Assembly: GCF_045679555.1 (NCBI RefSeq)
Contig: NC_092091.1
Location: 83,822,657-83,886,656 of the forward strand
DNA from: Salvelinus alpinus
Taxonomy: Eukaryota; Chordata; Actinopteri; Salmoniformes; Salmonidae
Direction: 5' to 3'
DNA: 64,000 bases
Positions within the stretch are counted from its first letter, which is position 1. Each line of letters opens with the position of its first letter. Shown one piece after another: positions 44,832-58,795 of this stretch. Both the position numbers and the translations under genes were made by a program. Below the pieces are notes generated by a model that was not told where the DNA came from, made no database searches, and saw nothing but the letters and a program-made list of their open reading frames with translations.

Positions 44832-47800
44832 TGTAGGGGAGATGAGGGGTGGATAATACTGGGACTGTAGGGGAGATGAGGGGTGGATAATACTGGGACT
44901 GTAGGGGAGATGAGGGGTGGATAATACTGGGACTGTAGGGGAGATGAGGGGTGGATAATACTGGGACTGTAGGGGAGATGAGGGGTGGATAATACTGGGA
45001 CTGTAGGGGAGATGAGGGGTGGATAATACTGGGACTGTAGTTGGAGATGAGGGGTGGATAACACTGGGACTGTAGGGGAGATGAGGGGTGGATAACACTG
45101 GGACTGTAGGAGAGATGAGGGGTGGATAACACTGGGACTGTAGGAGAGATGAGGGATGGATAATACTGGGACTGTAGGGGAGATGAGGGGTGGATAATAC
45201 TGGGACTGTAGGAGAGATGAGGGGTGGATAATACTGGGACTGTAGGAGAGATGAGGGGTGGATAATACTGGGACTGTAGGGGAGATGAGGGGTGGATAAT
45301 ACTGGGACTGTAGGAGAGATGAGGGGTGGATAATACGGGGACTGTAGGAGAGGTGAGGGGTGGATAATACTGGGACTGTAGGGGAGATGAGGGGTGGATA
45401 ATACTTGGACTGTAGGAGAGATGAGGGGTGGATAATACTGGGACTGTAGGAGAGATGAGGGGTGGATAATACTGGGACTGTAGGAGAGATGAGGGGTGGA
45501 TAATACTGGGACTGTAGGGGAGATGAGGGGTGGATAATAATGGGACTGTAGGAGAGATGAGGGGTGGATAATACTGGGACTGTAGGAGAGATGAGGGGTG
45601 GATAATACTGGGACTGTAGGAGAGATGAGGGGTGGATAATACTGGGACTGTAGGGGAGATGAGGGGTGGATAATACTGGGACTGTAGGAGAGATGAGGGG
45701 TGGATAATACTGGGACTGTAGGAGAGATGAGGGGTGGATAATACTGGGACTGTAGGAGAGATGAGGGGTGGATAATACTGGGACTGTAGGGGAGATGAGG
45801 GGTGGATAATACTGGGACTGTAGGAGAGGTGAGGGGTGGATAATACTGGGACTGTAGGGGAGATGAGGGGTGGATAATACTGGGACTGTAGGAGAGATGA
45901 GGGGTGGATAATACTGGGACTGTAGGGGAGATGAGGGGTGGATAATACTGGGACTGAAGGAGAGATGAGGGGTGGATAATACTGGGACTGTAGGAGAGAT
46001 GAGGGGTGGATAATACTGGGACTGTAGGGGAGATGAGGGGTGGATAATACTGGGACTGTAGGAGAGATGAGGGGTGGATAATACTGGGACTGTAGGGCAG
46101 ATGAGGGGTGGATAATACTGGGACTGTAGGAGAGATGAGGGGTGGATAATACTGGGACTGTAGGAGAGATGAGGGGTGGATAATACTGGGACTGTAGGGG
46201 AGATGAGGGGCGGATAATACTGGGACTGTAGGAGAGATGAGGGGTGGATAACACTGGAACTGTAGGAGAGATGAGGGGTGGATAATACTGGCACTGTAGG
46301 AGAGATGAGGGGTGGATAATACTGGGACTGTAGGGGAGATGAGGGGTGGATAATACTGGGACTGTAGGAGAGATGAGGGGTGGATAATACTGGGATTGTA
46401 GGAGAGATGAGGGGTGGATAATACTGGGACTGTAGGAGAGATGAGGGGTGGATAATACTGGGACTCTAGGAGAGATGAGGGGTGGGTAATACTGGGACTG
46501 TAGGAGAGATGAGGGGTGGATAATACTGGGACTGTAGGGGAGATGAGGGGTGGATAATACTGGGACTGTAGGAGAGATGAGGGGTGGATAATACTGGGAC
46601 TGTAGGGGAGATGAGGGGTGGATAATACTGGGACTGTAGGGGAGATGAGGGGTGGATAATACTGGGACTGTAGGAGAGATGAGGGGTGGATAATACTGGG
46701 ACTGTAGGAGAGATGAGGGGTGGATAATACTGGGACTGTGGGAGAGATGAGGGGTGGATAATACTGGGACTGTAGGGGAGATGAGGGGTGGATAATACTG
46801 GAACTGTAGGAGAGATGAGGGGTGGATAATACTGGGACTGTAGGAGAGATGAGGGGTGGATAACACTGGGACTGTAGGAGAGATGAGGGGTGGATAATAC
46901 TGGGACTGTAGGAGATATGAGGGGTGGATAATACTGGGACTGTAGGAGAGGTGAGGGGTGGATAATACTGGGACTGTAGGGGAGATGAGGGGTGGATAAT
47001 ACTGGGACTGTAGGAGAGGTGAGGGGTGGATAATACTGGGACTGTAGGGGAGATGAGGGGTGGATAATACTGGGACTGTAGGAGAGATGAGGGGTGGATA
47101 ATACTGGGACTGTAGGAGAGGTGAGGGGTGGATAATACTGGGACTGTAGGGGAGATGAGGGGTGGATAATACTGGGACTGTAGGGGAGATGAGGGGTGGA
47201 TAATACTGGGACTGTAGGAGAGGTGAGGGGTGGATAAAACTGGGACTGTAGGGGAGATGAGGGGTGGATAATACTGGGACTGTAGGAGAGATGAGGGGTG
47301 GATAATACTGGGACTGTAGGAGAGGTGAGGGGTGGATAATACTGGGACTGTAGGGGAGATGAGGGGTGGATAATACTGGGACTGTAGGAGAGATGAGGGG
47401 TGGATAATACTGGGACTGTAGGGGAGATGAGGGGTGGATAATACTGGGACTGTAGGAGAGATGAGGGGTGGATAATACTGGGACTGTAGGAGAGATGAGG
47501 GGTGGATAATACTGGGACTGTAGGGGAGATGAGGGGTGGATAATACTGGGACTGTAGGAGAGATGAGGGGTGGATAATACTGGCACTGTAGGAGAGATGA
47601 GGGGTGGATAATACTGGGACTGTAGGAAAGATGAGGGGTGGATAATACTGTGACTGTAGGAGAGGTGAGGGGTGGATAATACTGGGACTGTAGGGGAGAT
47701 GAGGGGTGGATAATACTGGAACTGTAGGAGAGATGAGGAGTGGATAATACTGGGACTGTAGGAGAGATGAGGGGTGGATAATACTGGGACTGTAGGAGAG

Positions 47801-50800
47801 ATGAGGGGTGGATAATACTGGGACTGTAGGAGATATGAGGGGTGGATAATACTGGGACTGTAGGAGAGGTGAGGGGTGGATAATACTGGGACTGTAGGGG
47901 AGATGAGGGGTGGATAATACTGGGACTGTAGGAGAGGTGAGGGGTGGATAATACTGGGACTGTAGGGGAGATGAGGGGTGGATAATACTGGGACTGTAGG
48001 AGAGATGAGGGGTGGATAATACTGGGACTGTAGGAGAGATGAGGGGTGGATAATACTGGGACTGTAGGAGAGATGAGGGGTGGATAATACTGGGACTGTA
48101 GGAGAGATGAGGGGTGGATAATACTGTGACTGTAGGAGAGGTGATGGGTGGATAATACTGGGACTGTAGGGGAGATGAGGGGTGGATAATACTGGAACTG
48201 TAGGAGAGATGAGGGGTGGATAATACTGGGACTGTAGGACAGATGAGGGGTGGATAATACTGGGACTGTAGGAGAGATGAGGGGTGGATAATACTGGGAC
48301 TGTAGGAGATATGAGGGGTGGATAATACTGGGACTGTAGGAGAGGTGAGGGGTGGATAATACTGGGACTGTAGGGGAGATGAGGGGTGGATAATACTGGG
48401 ACTGTAGGAGAGGTGAGGGGTGGATAATACTGGGAATGTAAAGGAGATGAGGGGTGGATAATACTGGGACTGTAGGAGAGGTGAGGGGTGGATAATACTG
48501 GGACTGTAGGGGAGATGAGGGGTGGATAATACTGGGACTGTAGGAGAGGTGAGGGGTGGATAATAATGGGACTTTAGGGGAGATAAGGGGTGGATAATAC
48601 TGGGACTGTAGGGGAGATGAGGGGTGGATAATACTGGGACTGTAGGAGAGGAGAGGGGTGGATAATACTGGGACTGTAGGGGAGATGAGGGGTGGATAAT
48701 ACTGGGACTGTAGGAGAGATGAGGGGTGGATAATACTGGGACTGTAGGAGAGGTGAGGGGTGGATAATACTGGGACTGTAGGGGAGATGAGGGGTGGATA
48801 ATACTGGGACTGTAGGAGAGATGAGGGGTGGATAATACTGGGACTGTAGGGGAGATGAGGGGTGGATAATACTGGGACTGTAGGAGAGATGAGGGGTGGA
48901 TAATACTGGGACTGTAGGAGAGATGAGGGGTGGATAATACTGGGACTGTAGGAGAGATGAGGGGTGGATAATACTGGGACTCTAGGAGAGATGAGGGGTG
49001 GGTAATACTGGGACTGTAGGAGAGATGAGGGGTGGATAATACTGGGACTGTAGGAGAGATGAGGGGTGGATAATACTGGGACTGTAGGGGAGATGAGGGG
49101 TGGATAATACTGGGACTGTAGGGGAGATGAGGGGTGGATAATACTGGGACTGTAGGAGAGATGAGGGGTGGATAATACTGGGACTGTAGGAGAGATGAGG
49201 GGTGGATAATACTGGGACTGTAGGAGAGATGAGGGGTGGATAATACTGGGACTGTAGGGGAGATGAGGGGTGGATAATACTGGAACTGTAGGAGAGATGA
49301 GGGGTGGATAATACTGGGACTGTAGGAGAGGTGAGGGGTGGATAATAATGGGACTGTAGGGGAGATGAGGGGTGGATAATACTGGGACTGTAGGGGAGAT
49401 GAGGGGTGGATAATACTGGGACTGTAGGAGAGGTGAGGGGTGGATAATACTGGGACTGTAGGGGAGATGAGGGGTGGATAATACTGGGACTGTGGGAGAG
49501 ATGAGGGGTGGATAATACTGGGACTGTAGGAGAGGTGAGGGGTGGATAATACTGGGACTGTAGGGGAGATGAGGGGTGGATAATACTGGGACTGTAGGAG
49601 AGATGAGGGGTGGATAATACTGGGACTGTAGGGGAGATGAGGGGTGGATAATACTGGGACTGTAGGAGAGATGAGGGGTGGATAATACTGGGACTGTAGG
49701 AGAGATGAGGGGTGGATAATACTGGCACTGTAGGAGAGATGAGGGGTGGATAATACTGGGACTGTAGGAGAGATGAGGGGTGGATAATACTGGGACTGTA
49801 GGAGAGATGAGGGGTGGATAATACTGGGACTGTAGGAGAGATGAGGGGTGGATAATACTGGGACTGTAGGAGAGATGAGGGGTGGATAATACTGTGACTG
49901 TAGGAGAGGTGAGGGGTGGATAATACTGGGACTGTAGGGGAGATGAGGGGTGGGTAATACTGGGACTGTATGAGAGGTGAGGGGTGGATAATACTGGGAC
50001 TGTAGGGGAGATGAGGGGTGGGTAATACTGGGACTGTAGGAAAGATGAGGGGTGGATAATACTGGGACTGTAGGAGAGATGAGGGGTGGATAATACTGGG
50101 ACTGTAGGAGAGATGAGGGGTGGATAATACTGGGAGTGTAGGAGAGATGAGGGGTGGATAATACTGGGACTGTAGGGGAGATGAGGGGTGGGTAATACTG
50201 GGACTGTAGGAGAGATGAGGGGTGGATAATACTGGGACTGTAGGAGAGATGAGGGGTGGATAATACTGGGACTGTAGGAGAGATGAGGGGTGGATAATAC
50301 TGGGACTGTAGGGGAGATGAGGGGTGGATAATACTGGGACTGTAGGAGAGTTGAGGGGTGGATAATACTGGGACTGTAGGGGAGATGAGGGGTGGATAAT
50401 ACTGTGACTGTAGGAGAGGTGAGGGGTGGATAATACTGGGACTGTAGGAGAGATGAGGGGAGGATAATACTGGGACTGTAGGAGAGGTGAGGGGTGGGTA
50501 ATACTGGGACTGTATGAGAGGTGAGGGGTGGGTAATACTGGGACTGTAGGAGAGGTGAGGGATGGATAATACTGGGACTGTAGGGGAGATGAGGGGTGGA
50601 TAATACTGGGACTGTAGGGGAGATGAGGGGTGGATAATACTGGGACTGTAGGGGAGATGAGGGGTGGATAATACTGGGACTGTAGGAGAGATGAGGGGTG
50701 GATAACAATGGGACTGTAGGAGAGATGAGGGGTGGGTAATACTGGGACTGTAGGGGAGATGAGGGGTGGATAATACTGGGACTGTAGGGGAGATGAGAAG

Positions 50801-53800
50801 TGGATAATACTGGGACTGTAGGAGAGATGAGGGGTGGATAATACTGGGACTGTAGGGGAGATGAGGGGTGGATAATACTGGGACTGTAGGGGAGATGAGG
50901 GGTGGATAATACTGGGACTGTAGGAGAGATGAGGGGTGGGTAATACTGGGACTGTAGGGGAGATGAGGGGTGGATAATATTGGGACTGTAGGAGAGATGA
51001 GGGGTGGATAATACTGGGACTGTAGGAGAGATGAAGGGTGGATAATACTGGGACTGTAGGGGAGATGAGGGGTGGATAATACTGGGACTGTAGGAGAGAT
51101 GAGGGGTGGGTAATACTGGGACTGTAGGAGAGATGAGGGGTGGATAATACTGGGACTGTAGGAGAGATGAGGGGTGGATAATACTGGGACTGTAGGGGAG
51201 ATGAGGGGTGGATAATACTGGGACTGTAGGGGAGATGAGGGGTGGATAATACTGGGACTGTAGGAGAGATGAGGGGTGGATAATACTGGGACTGTAGGAG
51301 AGGTGAGGGGTGGATAATACTGGGACTGTAGGGGAGATGAGGGGTGGATAATACTGGGACTGTAGGAGAGGTGAGGGGTGGATAATACTGGGACTGTAGG
51401 GGAGATGAGGGGTGGATAATACTGGGACTGTAGGAGAGGTGAGGGGTGGATAATACTGGGACTGTAGGGGAGGTGAGGGGTGGATAATACTGGGACTGTA
51501 GGAGAGGTGAGGGGTGGATAATACTGGGACTGTAGGGGAGATGAGGGGTGGATAATACTGGGACTGTAGGGGAGATGAGGGGTTGATAATACTGGGACTG
51601 TAGGAGAGATGAGGGGTGGATAATACTGGGACTGTAGGGGAGATGAGGGGTGGATAATACTGGGACTGTAGGAGAGGTGAGGGGTGGATAATACTGGGAC
51701 TGTAGGGGAGATGAGGGGTGGATAATACTGTGACTGTAGGAGAGGTGAGGGGTGGATAATACTGGGACTGTAGGAGAGATGAGGGGAGGATAATACTGGG
51801 ACTGTAGGAGAGGTGAGGGGTGGGTAATACTGGGACTGTATGAGAGGTGAGGGGTGGGTAATACTGGGACTGTAGGAGAGGTGAGGGATGGATAATACTG
51901 GGACTGTAGGGGAGATGAGGGGTGGATAATACTGGGACTGTAGGGGAGATGAGGGGTGGATAATACTGGGACTGTAGGGGAGATGAGGGGTGGATAATAC
52001 TGGGACTGTAGGAGAGATGAGGGGTGGATGACAATGGGACTGTAAGAGAGATGAGGGGTGGGTAATACTGGGACTGTAGGGGAGATGAGGGGTGGATAAT
52101 ACTGGGACTGTAGGGGAGATGAGGGGTGGATAATACTGGGACTGTAGGAGAGATGAGGGGTGGATAATACTGGGACTGTAGGGGAGATGAGGGGTGGATA
52201 ATACTGGGACTGTAGGGGAGATGAGGGGTGGATAATACTGGGACTGTAGGAGAGATGAGGGGTGGGTAATACTGGGACTGTAGGGGAGATGAGGGGTGGA
52301 TAATATTGGGACTGTAGGAGAGATGAGGGGTGGATAATACTGGGACTGTAGGAGAGATGAGGGGTGGATAATACTGGGACTGTAGGGGAGATGAGGGGTG
52401 GATAATACTGGGACTGTAGGAGAGATGAGGGGTGGGTAATACTGGGACTGTAGGAGAGATGAGGGGTGGATAATACTGGGACTGTAGGAGAGATGAGGGG
52501 TGGATAATACTGGGACTGTAGGAGAGATGAGGGGTGGATAATACTGTGACTGTAGGAGAGGTGAGGGGTGGATAATACTGGGACTGTAGGGGAGATGAGG
52601 GGTGGATAATACTGTGACTGTAGGAGAGGTGAGGGGTGGATAATACTGGGACTGTAGGGGAGATGAGGGGTGGATAATACTGTGACTGTAGGAGAGGTGA
52701 GGGGTGGATAATACTGGGACTGTAGGGGAGATGAGGGGTGGATAATACTGGGACTGTAGGAGAGGTGAGGGGTGGATAATACTGGGACTGTAGGGGAGGT
52801 GAGGGGTGGATAATACTGGGACTGTAGGAGAGGTGAGGGGTGGATAATACTGGGACTGTAGGAGAGGTGAGGGGTGGATAATACTGGGACTGTAGGGGAG
52901 ATGAGGGGTGGATAATACTGGGACTGTAGGAGAGATGAGGGGTGGATAATACTGGGACTGTAGGGGAGATGAGGGGTGGATAATACTGGGACTGTAGGGG
53001 AGATGAGGGGTGGATAATACTGGGACTGTAGGAGAGATGAGGGGTGGATAATACTGGGACTGTAGGAGATATGAGGGGTGGATAATACTGGGACTGTAGG
53101 AGAGGTGAGGGGTGGATAATACTGGGACTGTAGGGGAGATGAGGGGTGGATAATACTGGGACTGTAGGAGAGGTGAGGGGTGGATAATACTGGGAATGTA
53201 AAGGAGATGAGGGGTGGATAATACTGGGACTGTAGGAGAGGTGAGGGGTGGATAATACTGGGACTGTAGGGGAGATGAGGGGTGGATAATACTGGGACTG
53301 TAGGAGAGGTGAGGGGTGGATAATAATGGGACTTTAGGGGAGATAAGGGGTGGATAATACTGGGACTGTAGGGGAGATGAGGGGTGGATAATACTGGGAC
53401 TGTAGGAGAGGTGAGGGGTGGATAATACTGGGACTGTAGTGGAGATGAGGGGTGGATAATACTGGGACTGTAGGAGAGATGAGGGGTGGATAATACTGGG
53501 ACTGTAGGAGAGGTGAGGGGTGGATAATACTGGGACTGTAGGGGAGATGAGGGGTGGATAATACTGGGACTGTAGGAGAGATGAGGGGTGGATAATACTG
53601 GGACTGTAGGGGAGATGAGGGGTGGATAATACTGGGACTGTAGGAGAGATGAGGGGTGGATAATACTGGGACTGTAGGAGAGATGAGGGGTGGATAATAC
53701 TGGGACTGTAGGAGAGATGAGGGGTGGATAATACTGGGACTCTAGGAGAGATGAGGGGTGGGTAATACTGGGACTGTAGGAGAGATGAGGGGTGGATAAT

Positions 53801-56800
53801 ACTGGGACTGTAGGGGAGATGAGGGGTGGATAATACTGGGACTGTAGGAGAGATGAGGGGTGGATAATACTGGGACTGTAGGGGAGATGAGGGGTGGATA
53901 ATACTGGGACTGTAGGAGAGATGAGGGGTGGATAATACTGGGACTGTAGGAGAGATGAGGGGTGGATAATACTGGGACTGTAGGAGAGATGAGGGGTGGA
54001 TAATACTGGGACTGTAGGGGAGATGAGGGGTGGATAATACTGGAACTGTAGGAGAGATGAGGGGTGGATAATACTGGGACTGTAGGAGAGGTGAGGGGTG
54101 GATAATAATGGGACTGTAGGGGAGATGAGGGGTGGATAATACTGGGACTGTAGGGGAGATGAGGGGTGGATAATACTGGGACTGTAGGAGAGGTGAGGGG
54201 TGGATAATACTGGGACTGTGGGGGAGATGAGGGGTGGATAATACTGGGACTGTGGGAGAGATGAGGGGTGGATAATACTGGGACTGTAGGAGAGGTGAGG
54301 GGTGGATAATACTGGGACTGTAGGGGAGATGAGGGGTGGATAATACTGGGACTGTAGGAGAGATGAGGGGTGGATAATACTGGGACTGTAGGGGAGATGA
54401 GGGGTGGATAATACTGGGACTGTAGGAGAGATGAGGGGTGGATAATACTGGGACTGTAGGAGAGATGAGGGGTGGATAATACTGGCACTGTAGGAGAGAT
54501 GAGGGGTGGATAATACTGGGACTGTAGGAGAGATGAGGGGTGGATAATACTGGGACTGTAGGAGAGATGAGGGGTGGATAATACTGGGACTGTAGGAGAG
54601 ATGAGGGGTGGATAATACTGGGACTGTAGGAGAGATGAGGGGTGGATAATACTGTGACTGTAGGAGAGGTGAGGGGTGGATAATACTGGGACTGTAGGGG
54701 AGATGAGGGGTGGGTAATACTGGGACTGTATGAGAGGTGAGGGGTGGATAATACTGGGACTGTAGGGGAGATGAGGGGTGGGTAATACTGGGACTGTAGG
54801 AGAGATGAGGGGTGGATAATACTGGGACTGTAGGAGAGATGAGGGGTGGATAATACTGGGACTGTAGGAGAGATGAGGGGTGGATAATACTGGGACTGTA
54901 GGAGAGATGAGGGGTGGATAATACTGGGACTGTAGGGGAGATGAGGGGTGGGTAATACTGGGACTGTAGGAGAGATGAGGGGTGGATAATACTGGGACTG
55001 TAGGAGAGATGAGGGGTGGATAATACTGGGACTGTAGGAGAGATGAGGGGTGGATAATACTGGGACTGTAGGGGAGATGAGGGGTGGATAATACTGGGAC
55101 TGTAGGAGAGTTGAGGGGTGGATAATACTGGGACTGTAGGGGAGATGAGGGGTGGATAATACTGTGACTGTAGGAGAGGTGAGGGGTGGATAATACTGGG
55201 ACTGTAGGAGAGATGAGGGGTGGATAATACTGGGACTGTAGGAGAGGTGAGGGGTGGGTAATACTGGGACTGTATGAGAGGTGAGGGGTGGGTAATACTG
55301 GGACTGTAGGAGAGGTGAGGGATGGATAATACTGGGACTGTAGGGGAGATGAGGGGTGGATAATACTGGGACTGTAGGGGAGATGAGGGGTGGATAATAC
55401 TGGGACTGTAGGGGAGATGAGGGGTGGATAATACTGGGACTGTAGGAGAGATGAGGGGTGGATAACAATGGGACTGTAGGAGAGATGAGGGGTGGGTAAT
55501 ACTGGGACTGTAGGGGAGATGAGGGGTGGATAATACTGGGACTGTAGGGGAGATGAGGGGTGGATAATACTGGGACTGTAGGAGAGATGAGGGGTGGATA
55601 ATACTGGGACTGTAGGGGAGATGAGGGGTGGATAATACTGGGACTGTAGGGGAGATGAGGGGTGGATAATACTGGGACTGTAGGAGAGATGAGGGGTGGG
55701 TAATACTGGGACTGTAGGGGAGATGAGGGGTGGATAATATTGGGACTGTAGGAGAGATGAGGGGTGGATAATACTGGGACTGTAGGAGAGATGAGGGGTG
55801 GATAATACTGGGACTGTAGGGGAGATGAGGGGTGGATAATACTGGGACTGTAGGAGAGATGAGGGGTGGGTAATACTGGGACTGTAGGAGAGATGAGGGG
55901 TGGATAATACTGGGACTGTAGGAGAGATGAGGGGTGGATAATACTGGGACTGTAGGGGAGATGAGGGGTGGATAATACTGGGACTGTAGGGGAGATGAGG
56001 GGTGGATAATACTGGGAATGTAGGAGAGATGAGGGGTGGATAATACTGGGACTGTAGGAGAGGTGAGGGGTGGATAATACTGGGACTGTAGGGGAGATGA
56101 GGGGTGGATAATACTGGGACTGTAGGAGAGGTGAGGGGTGGATAATACTGGGACTGTAGGGGAGATGAGGGGTGGATAATACTGGGACTGTAGGAGAGGT
56201 GAGGGGTGGATAATACTGGGACTGTAGGGGAGGTGAGGGGTGGATAATACTGGGACTGTAGGAGAGGTGAGGGGTGGATAATACTGGGACTGTAGGGGAG
56301 ATGAGGGGTGGATAATACTGGGACTGTAGGGGAGATGAGGGGTTGATAATACTGGGACTGTAGGAGAGATGAGGGGTGGATAATACTGGGACTGTAGGGG
56401 AGATGAGGGGTGGATAATACTGGGACTGTAGGAGAGGTGAGGGGTGGATAATACTGGGACTGTAGGGGAGATGAGGGGTGGATAATACTGTGACTGTAGG
56501 AGAGGTGAGGGGTGGATAATACTGGGACTGTAGGAGAGATGAGGGGAGGATAATACTGGGACTGTAGGAGAGGTGAGGGGTGGGTAATACTGGGACTGTA
56601 TGAGAGGTGAGGGGTGGGTAATACTGGGACTGTAGGAGAGGTGAGGGATGGATAATACTGGGACTGTAGGGGAGATGAGGGGTGGATAATACTGGGACTG
56701 TAGGGGAGATGAGGGGTGGATAATACTGGGACTGTAGGGGAGATGAGGGGTGGATAATACTGGGACTGTAGGAGAGATGAGGGGTGGGTAATACTGGGAC

Positions 56801-57928
56801 TGTAGGGGAGATGAGGGGTGGATAATACTGGGACTGTAGGGGAGATGAGGGGTGGATAATACTGGGACTGTAGGAGAGATGAGGGGTGGATAATACTGGG
56901 ACTGTAGGGGAGATGAGGGGTGGATAATACTGGGACTGTAGGGGAGATGAGGGGTGGATAATACTGGGACTGTAGGAGAGATGAGGGGTGGGTAATACTG
57001 GGACTGTAGGGGAGATGAGGGGTGGATAATATTGGGACTGTAGGAGAGATGAGGGGTGGATAATACTGGCACTGTAGGAGAGATGAGGGGTGGATAATAC
57101 TGGGACTGTAGGGGAGATGAGGGGTGGATAATACTGGGACTGTAGGAGAGATGAGGGGTGGGTAATACTGGGACTGTAGGAGAGATGAGGGGTGGATAAT
57201 ACTGGGACTGTAGGAGAGATGAGGGGTGGATAATACTGGGACTGTAGGAGAGATGAGGGGTGGATAATACTGTGACTGTAGGAGAGGTGAGGGGTGGATA
57301 ATACTGGGACTGTAGGGGAGATGAGGGGTGGATAATACTGGGACTGTAGGAGAGGTGAGGGGTGGATAATACTGGGACTGTAGGGGAGATGAGGGGTGGA
57401 TAATACTGTGACTGTAGGAGAGGTGAGGGGTGGATAATACTGGGACTGTAGGGGAGATGAGGGGTGGATAATACTGGGACTGTAGGAGAGGTGAGGGGTG
57501 GATAATACTGGGACTGTAGGGGAGGTGAGGGGTGGATAATACTGGGACTGTAGGAGAGGTGAGGGGTGGGTAATACTGGGACTGTATGAGAGTTGAGGGG
57601 TGGATAATACTCGGACTGTATGAGAGGTGAGGGGTGGATAATACTGGGACTGTAGGAGAGGTGAGGGGTGGATAATACTGGGACTGTAGGGGAGATGAGG
57701 GGTTGATAATACTGGGACTGTAGGGGAGATGAGGGGTTGATAATACTGGGACTGTAGGAGAGATGAGGGGTGGATAATACTGGGACTTTAGGGGAGATGA
57801 GGGGTGGATAATACTGGGACTGTAGGGGAGATGAGGGGTGGATAATACTGGGACTGTAGGGGAGATGAGGGGTGGATAATACTGGGACTGTAGGGGAGAT
57901 GAGGGGTGGATAATACTGGGACTGTAGG
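44832..57928. repeat. 34-bp megaminisatellite, about 385 copies with higher-order structure
   Basis: The unit is TGTAGGGGAGATGAGGGGTG followed by GATAATACTGGGAC. Main variants are GGGGAG/GGAGAG, AGATGAG/AGGTGAG, GGATAAT/GGGTAAT and GGGAC/GTGAC. Since 102 bp (three units) is a multiple of three and the minus-strand unit has no stop, minus-strand frames stay open for up to 3085 codons. Rare marker variants recur at exact multiples of 34: 4760 bp (140 units), 1326 bp (39 units) and 2516 bp (74 units). Confidence 0.96.
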
Positions 57929-58215
57929 CTTTGGCTGGGGTAGGGTTTGATAGGGTAGGGTTTGATAGGGTAGGGTTTGATAGGGTAGGGTTTGGCCGGG
58001 GTAGGGTTTGATAGGGTAGGGTTTGGCCGGGGTAGGGTTTGATAGGGTAGGGTTTGATAGGGTAGGGTTTGATAGGGTAGGGTTTGATAGGGTAGGGTTT
58101 GATAGGGTAGGGTTTGATAGGGTTGGGTTTGGCCGGGGTAGGGTTTGATAGGGTAGGGTTTGATAGGGTAGGGTTTGATAGGGTTGGGTTTGGCCGGGGT
58201 AGGGTTTCGCTGGGG
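57929..58215. repeat. 15-bp G-rich minisatellite, about 19 copies
   Basis: The unit is GGGTAGGGTTTGATA with GGCCGG-containing variants (GGGTAGGGTTTGGCCGG). It adjoins the 34-bp array without a spacer. The sequence recalls, but is not, vertebrate telomeric TTAGGG. Confidence 0.93.
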
Positions 58216-58218
58216 TAG

Positions 58219-58283
58219 GCAGTCATTGTAAATAAACATGTGTTCTTAACTCACCTTCCTAGATAAATAAAGGTTAAATAAAA
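58219..58283 (+). mobile_element. Retroelement 3' tail fragment
   Basis: GCAGTCATTGTAAATAAACA, TGTTCTTAACTCACCTTCCT and AAATAAAGGTTAAATAAAAT match the common tail of a salmonid LINE-like repeat, the same end as the minus-strand fragment at 25365. It is followed at about 58290 by GTTCATAATGTTTTGTCAAC, resembling the repeat end at 38940. Confidence 0.6.
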
Positions 58284-58652
58284 TGTCAAAGGTGTTCATA
58301 ATGTTTTGTCAACTCAGTATATAAGTTAGGGGGGGGGGGGGATCAGCTTTAATAGGGCAAATAGATTGTGCCTTCAATTCATGTAGTTGTCTGCATCATT
58401 TCCAATCCTCCATATATATATATTTTTTAACATCTTTTTAAATCTATTTTCCTTTATTATTTTCCTCTAAGTTTACACTAGGTTCAGATAAACTAACTAT
58501 ATAGACAGTATTATATGTCGACTTCTGTAATGTATTGAAACATGATTGTGTCTGTGTTGAGGGTATAATTAGTCTGGTTGAACAGCGATACCAACACCTC
58601 TCCTCTCAGTCTCTAGGAATGTCTCTCTTTTCCAACGGCAGCGTCCTCCCCG

Positions 58653-58736
<84 letters not shown>

Positions 58737-58795
58737 TGCCACCTTTATACCACACAATCATGTCAAGATCTGAGTCTAGATATCACGTTTCAGGT
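58284..58795. other. Spacer with poly-G run and (GT)n microsatellite
   Basis: G13 at about 58329-58341, TA-rich sequence, and GT runs at about 58659-58732. No gene recognised. Confidence 0.7.

Noticed and set aside
57929-58215. Interstitial telomere repeat
   Set aside because: The unit is a 15-mer (GGGTAGGGTTTGATA), not TTAGGG; there are no perfect TTAGGG runs.
43962-58239. Giant minus-strand ORFs (up to 3085 codons) rich in Ser, Pro, Tyr, His
   Set aside because: They run over a 34-bp repeat that happens to lack stops in all minus-strand frames. All three frames are open with the same peptide permuted, there is no conserved non-repetitive domain, and they start in flanking repeats. No evidence of translation.
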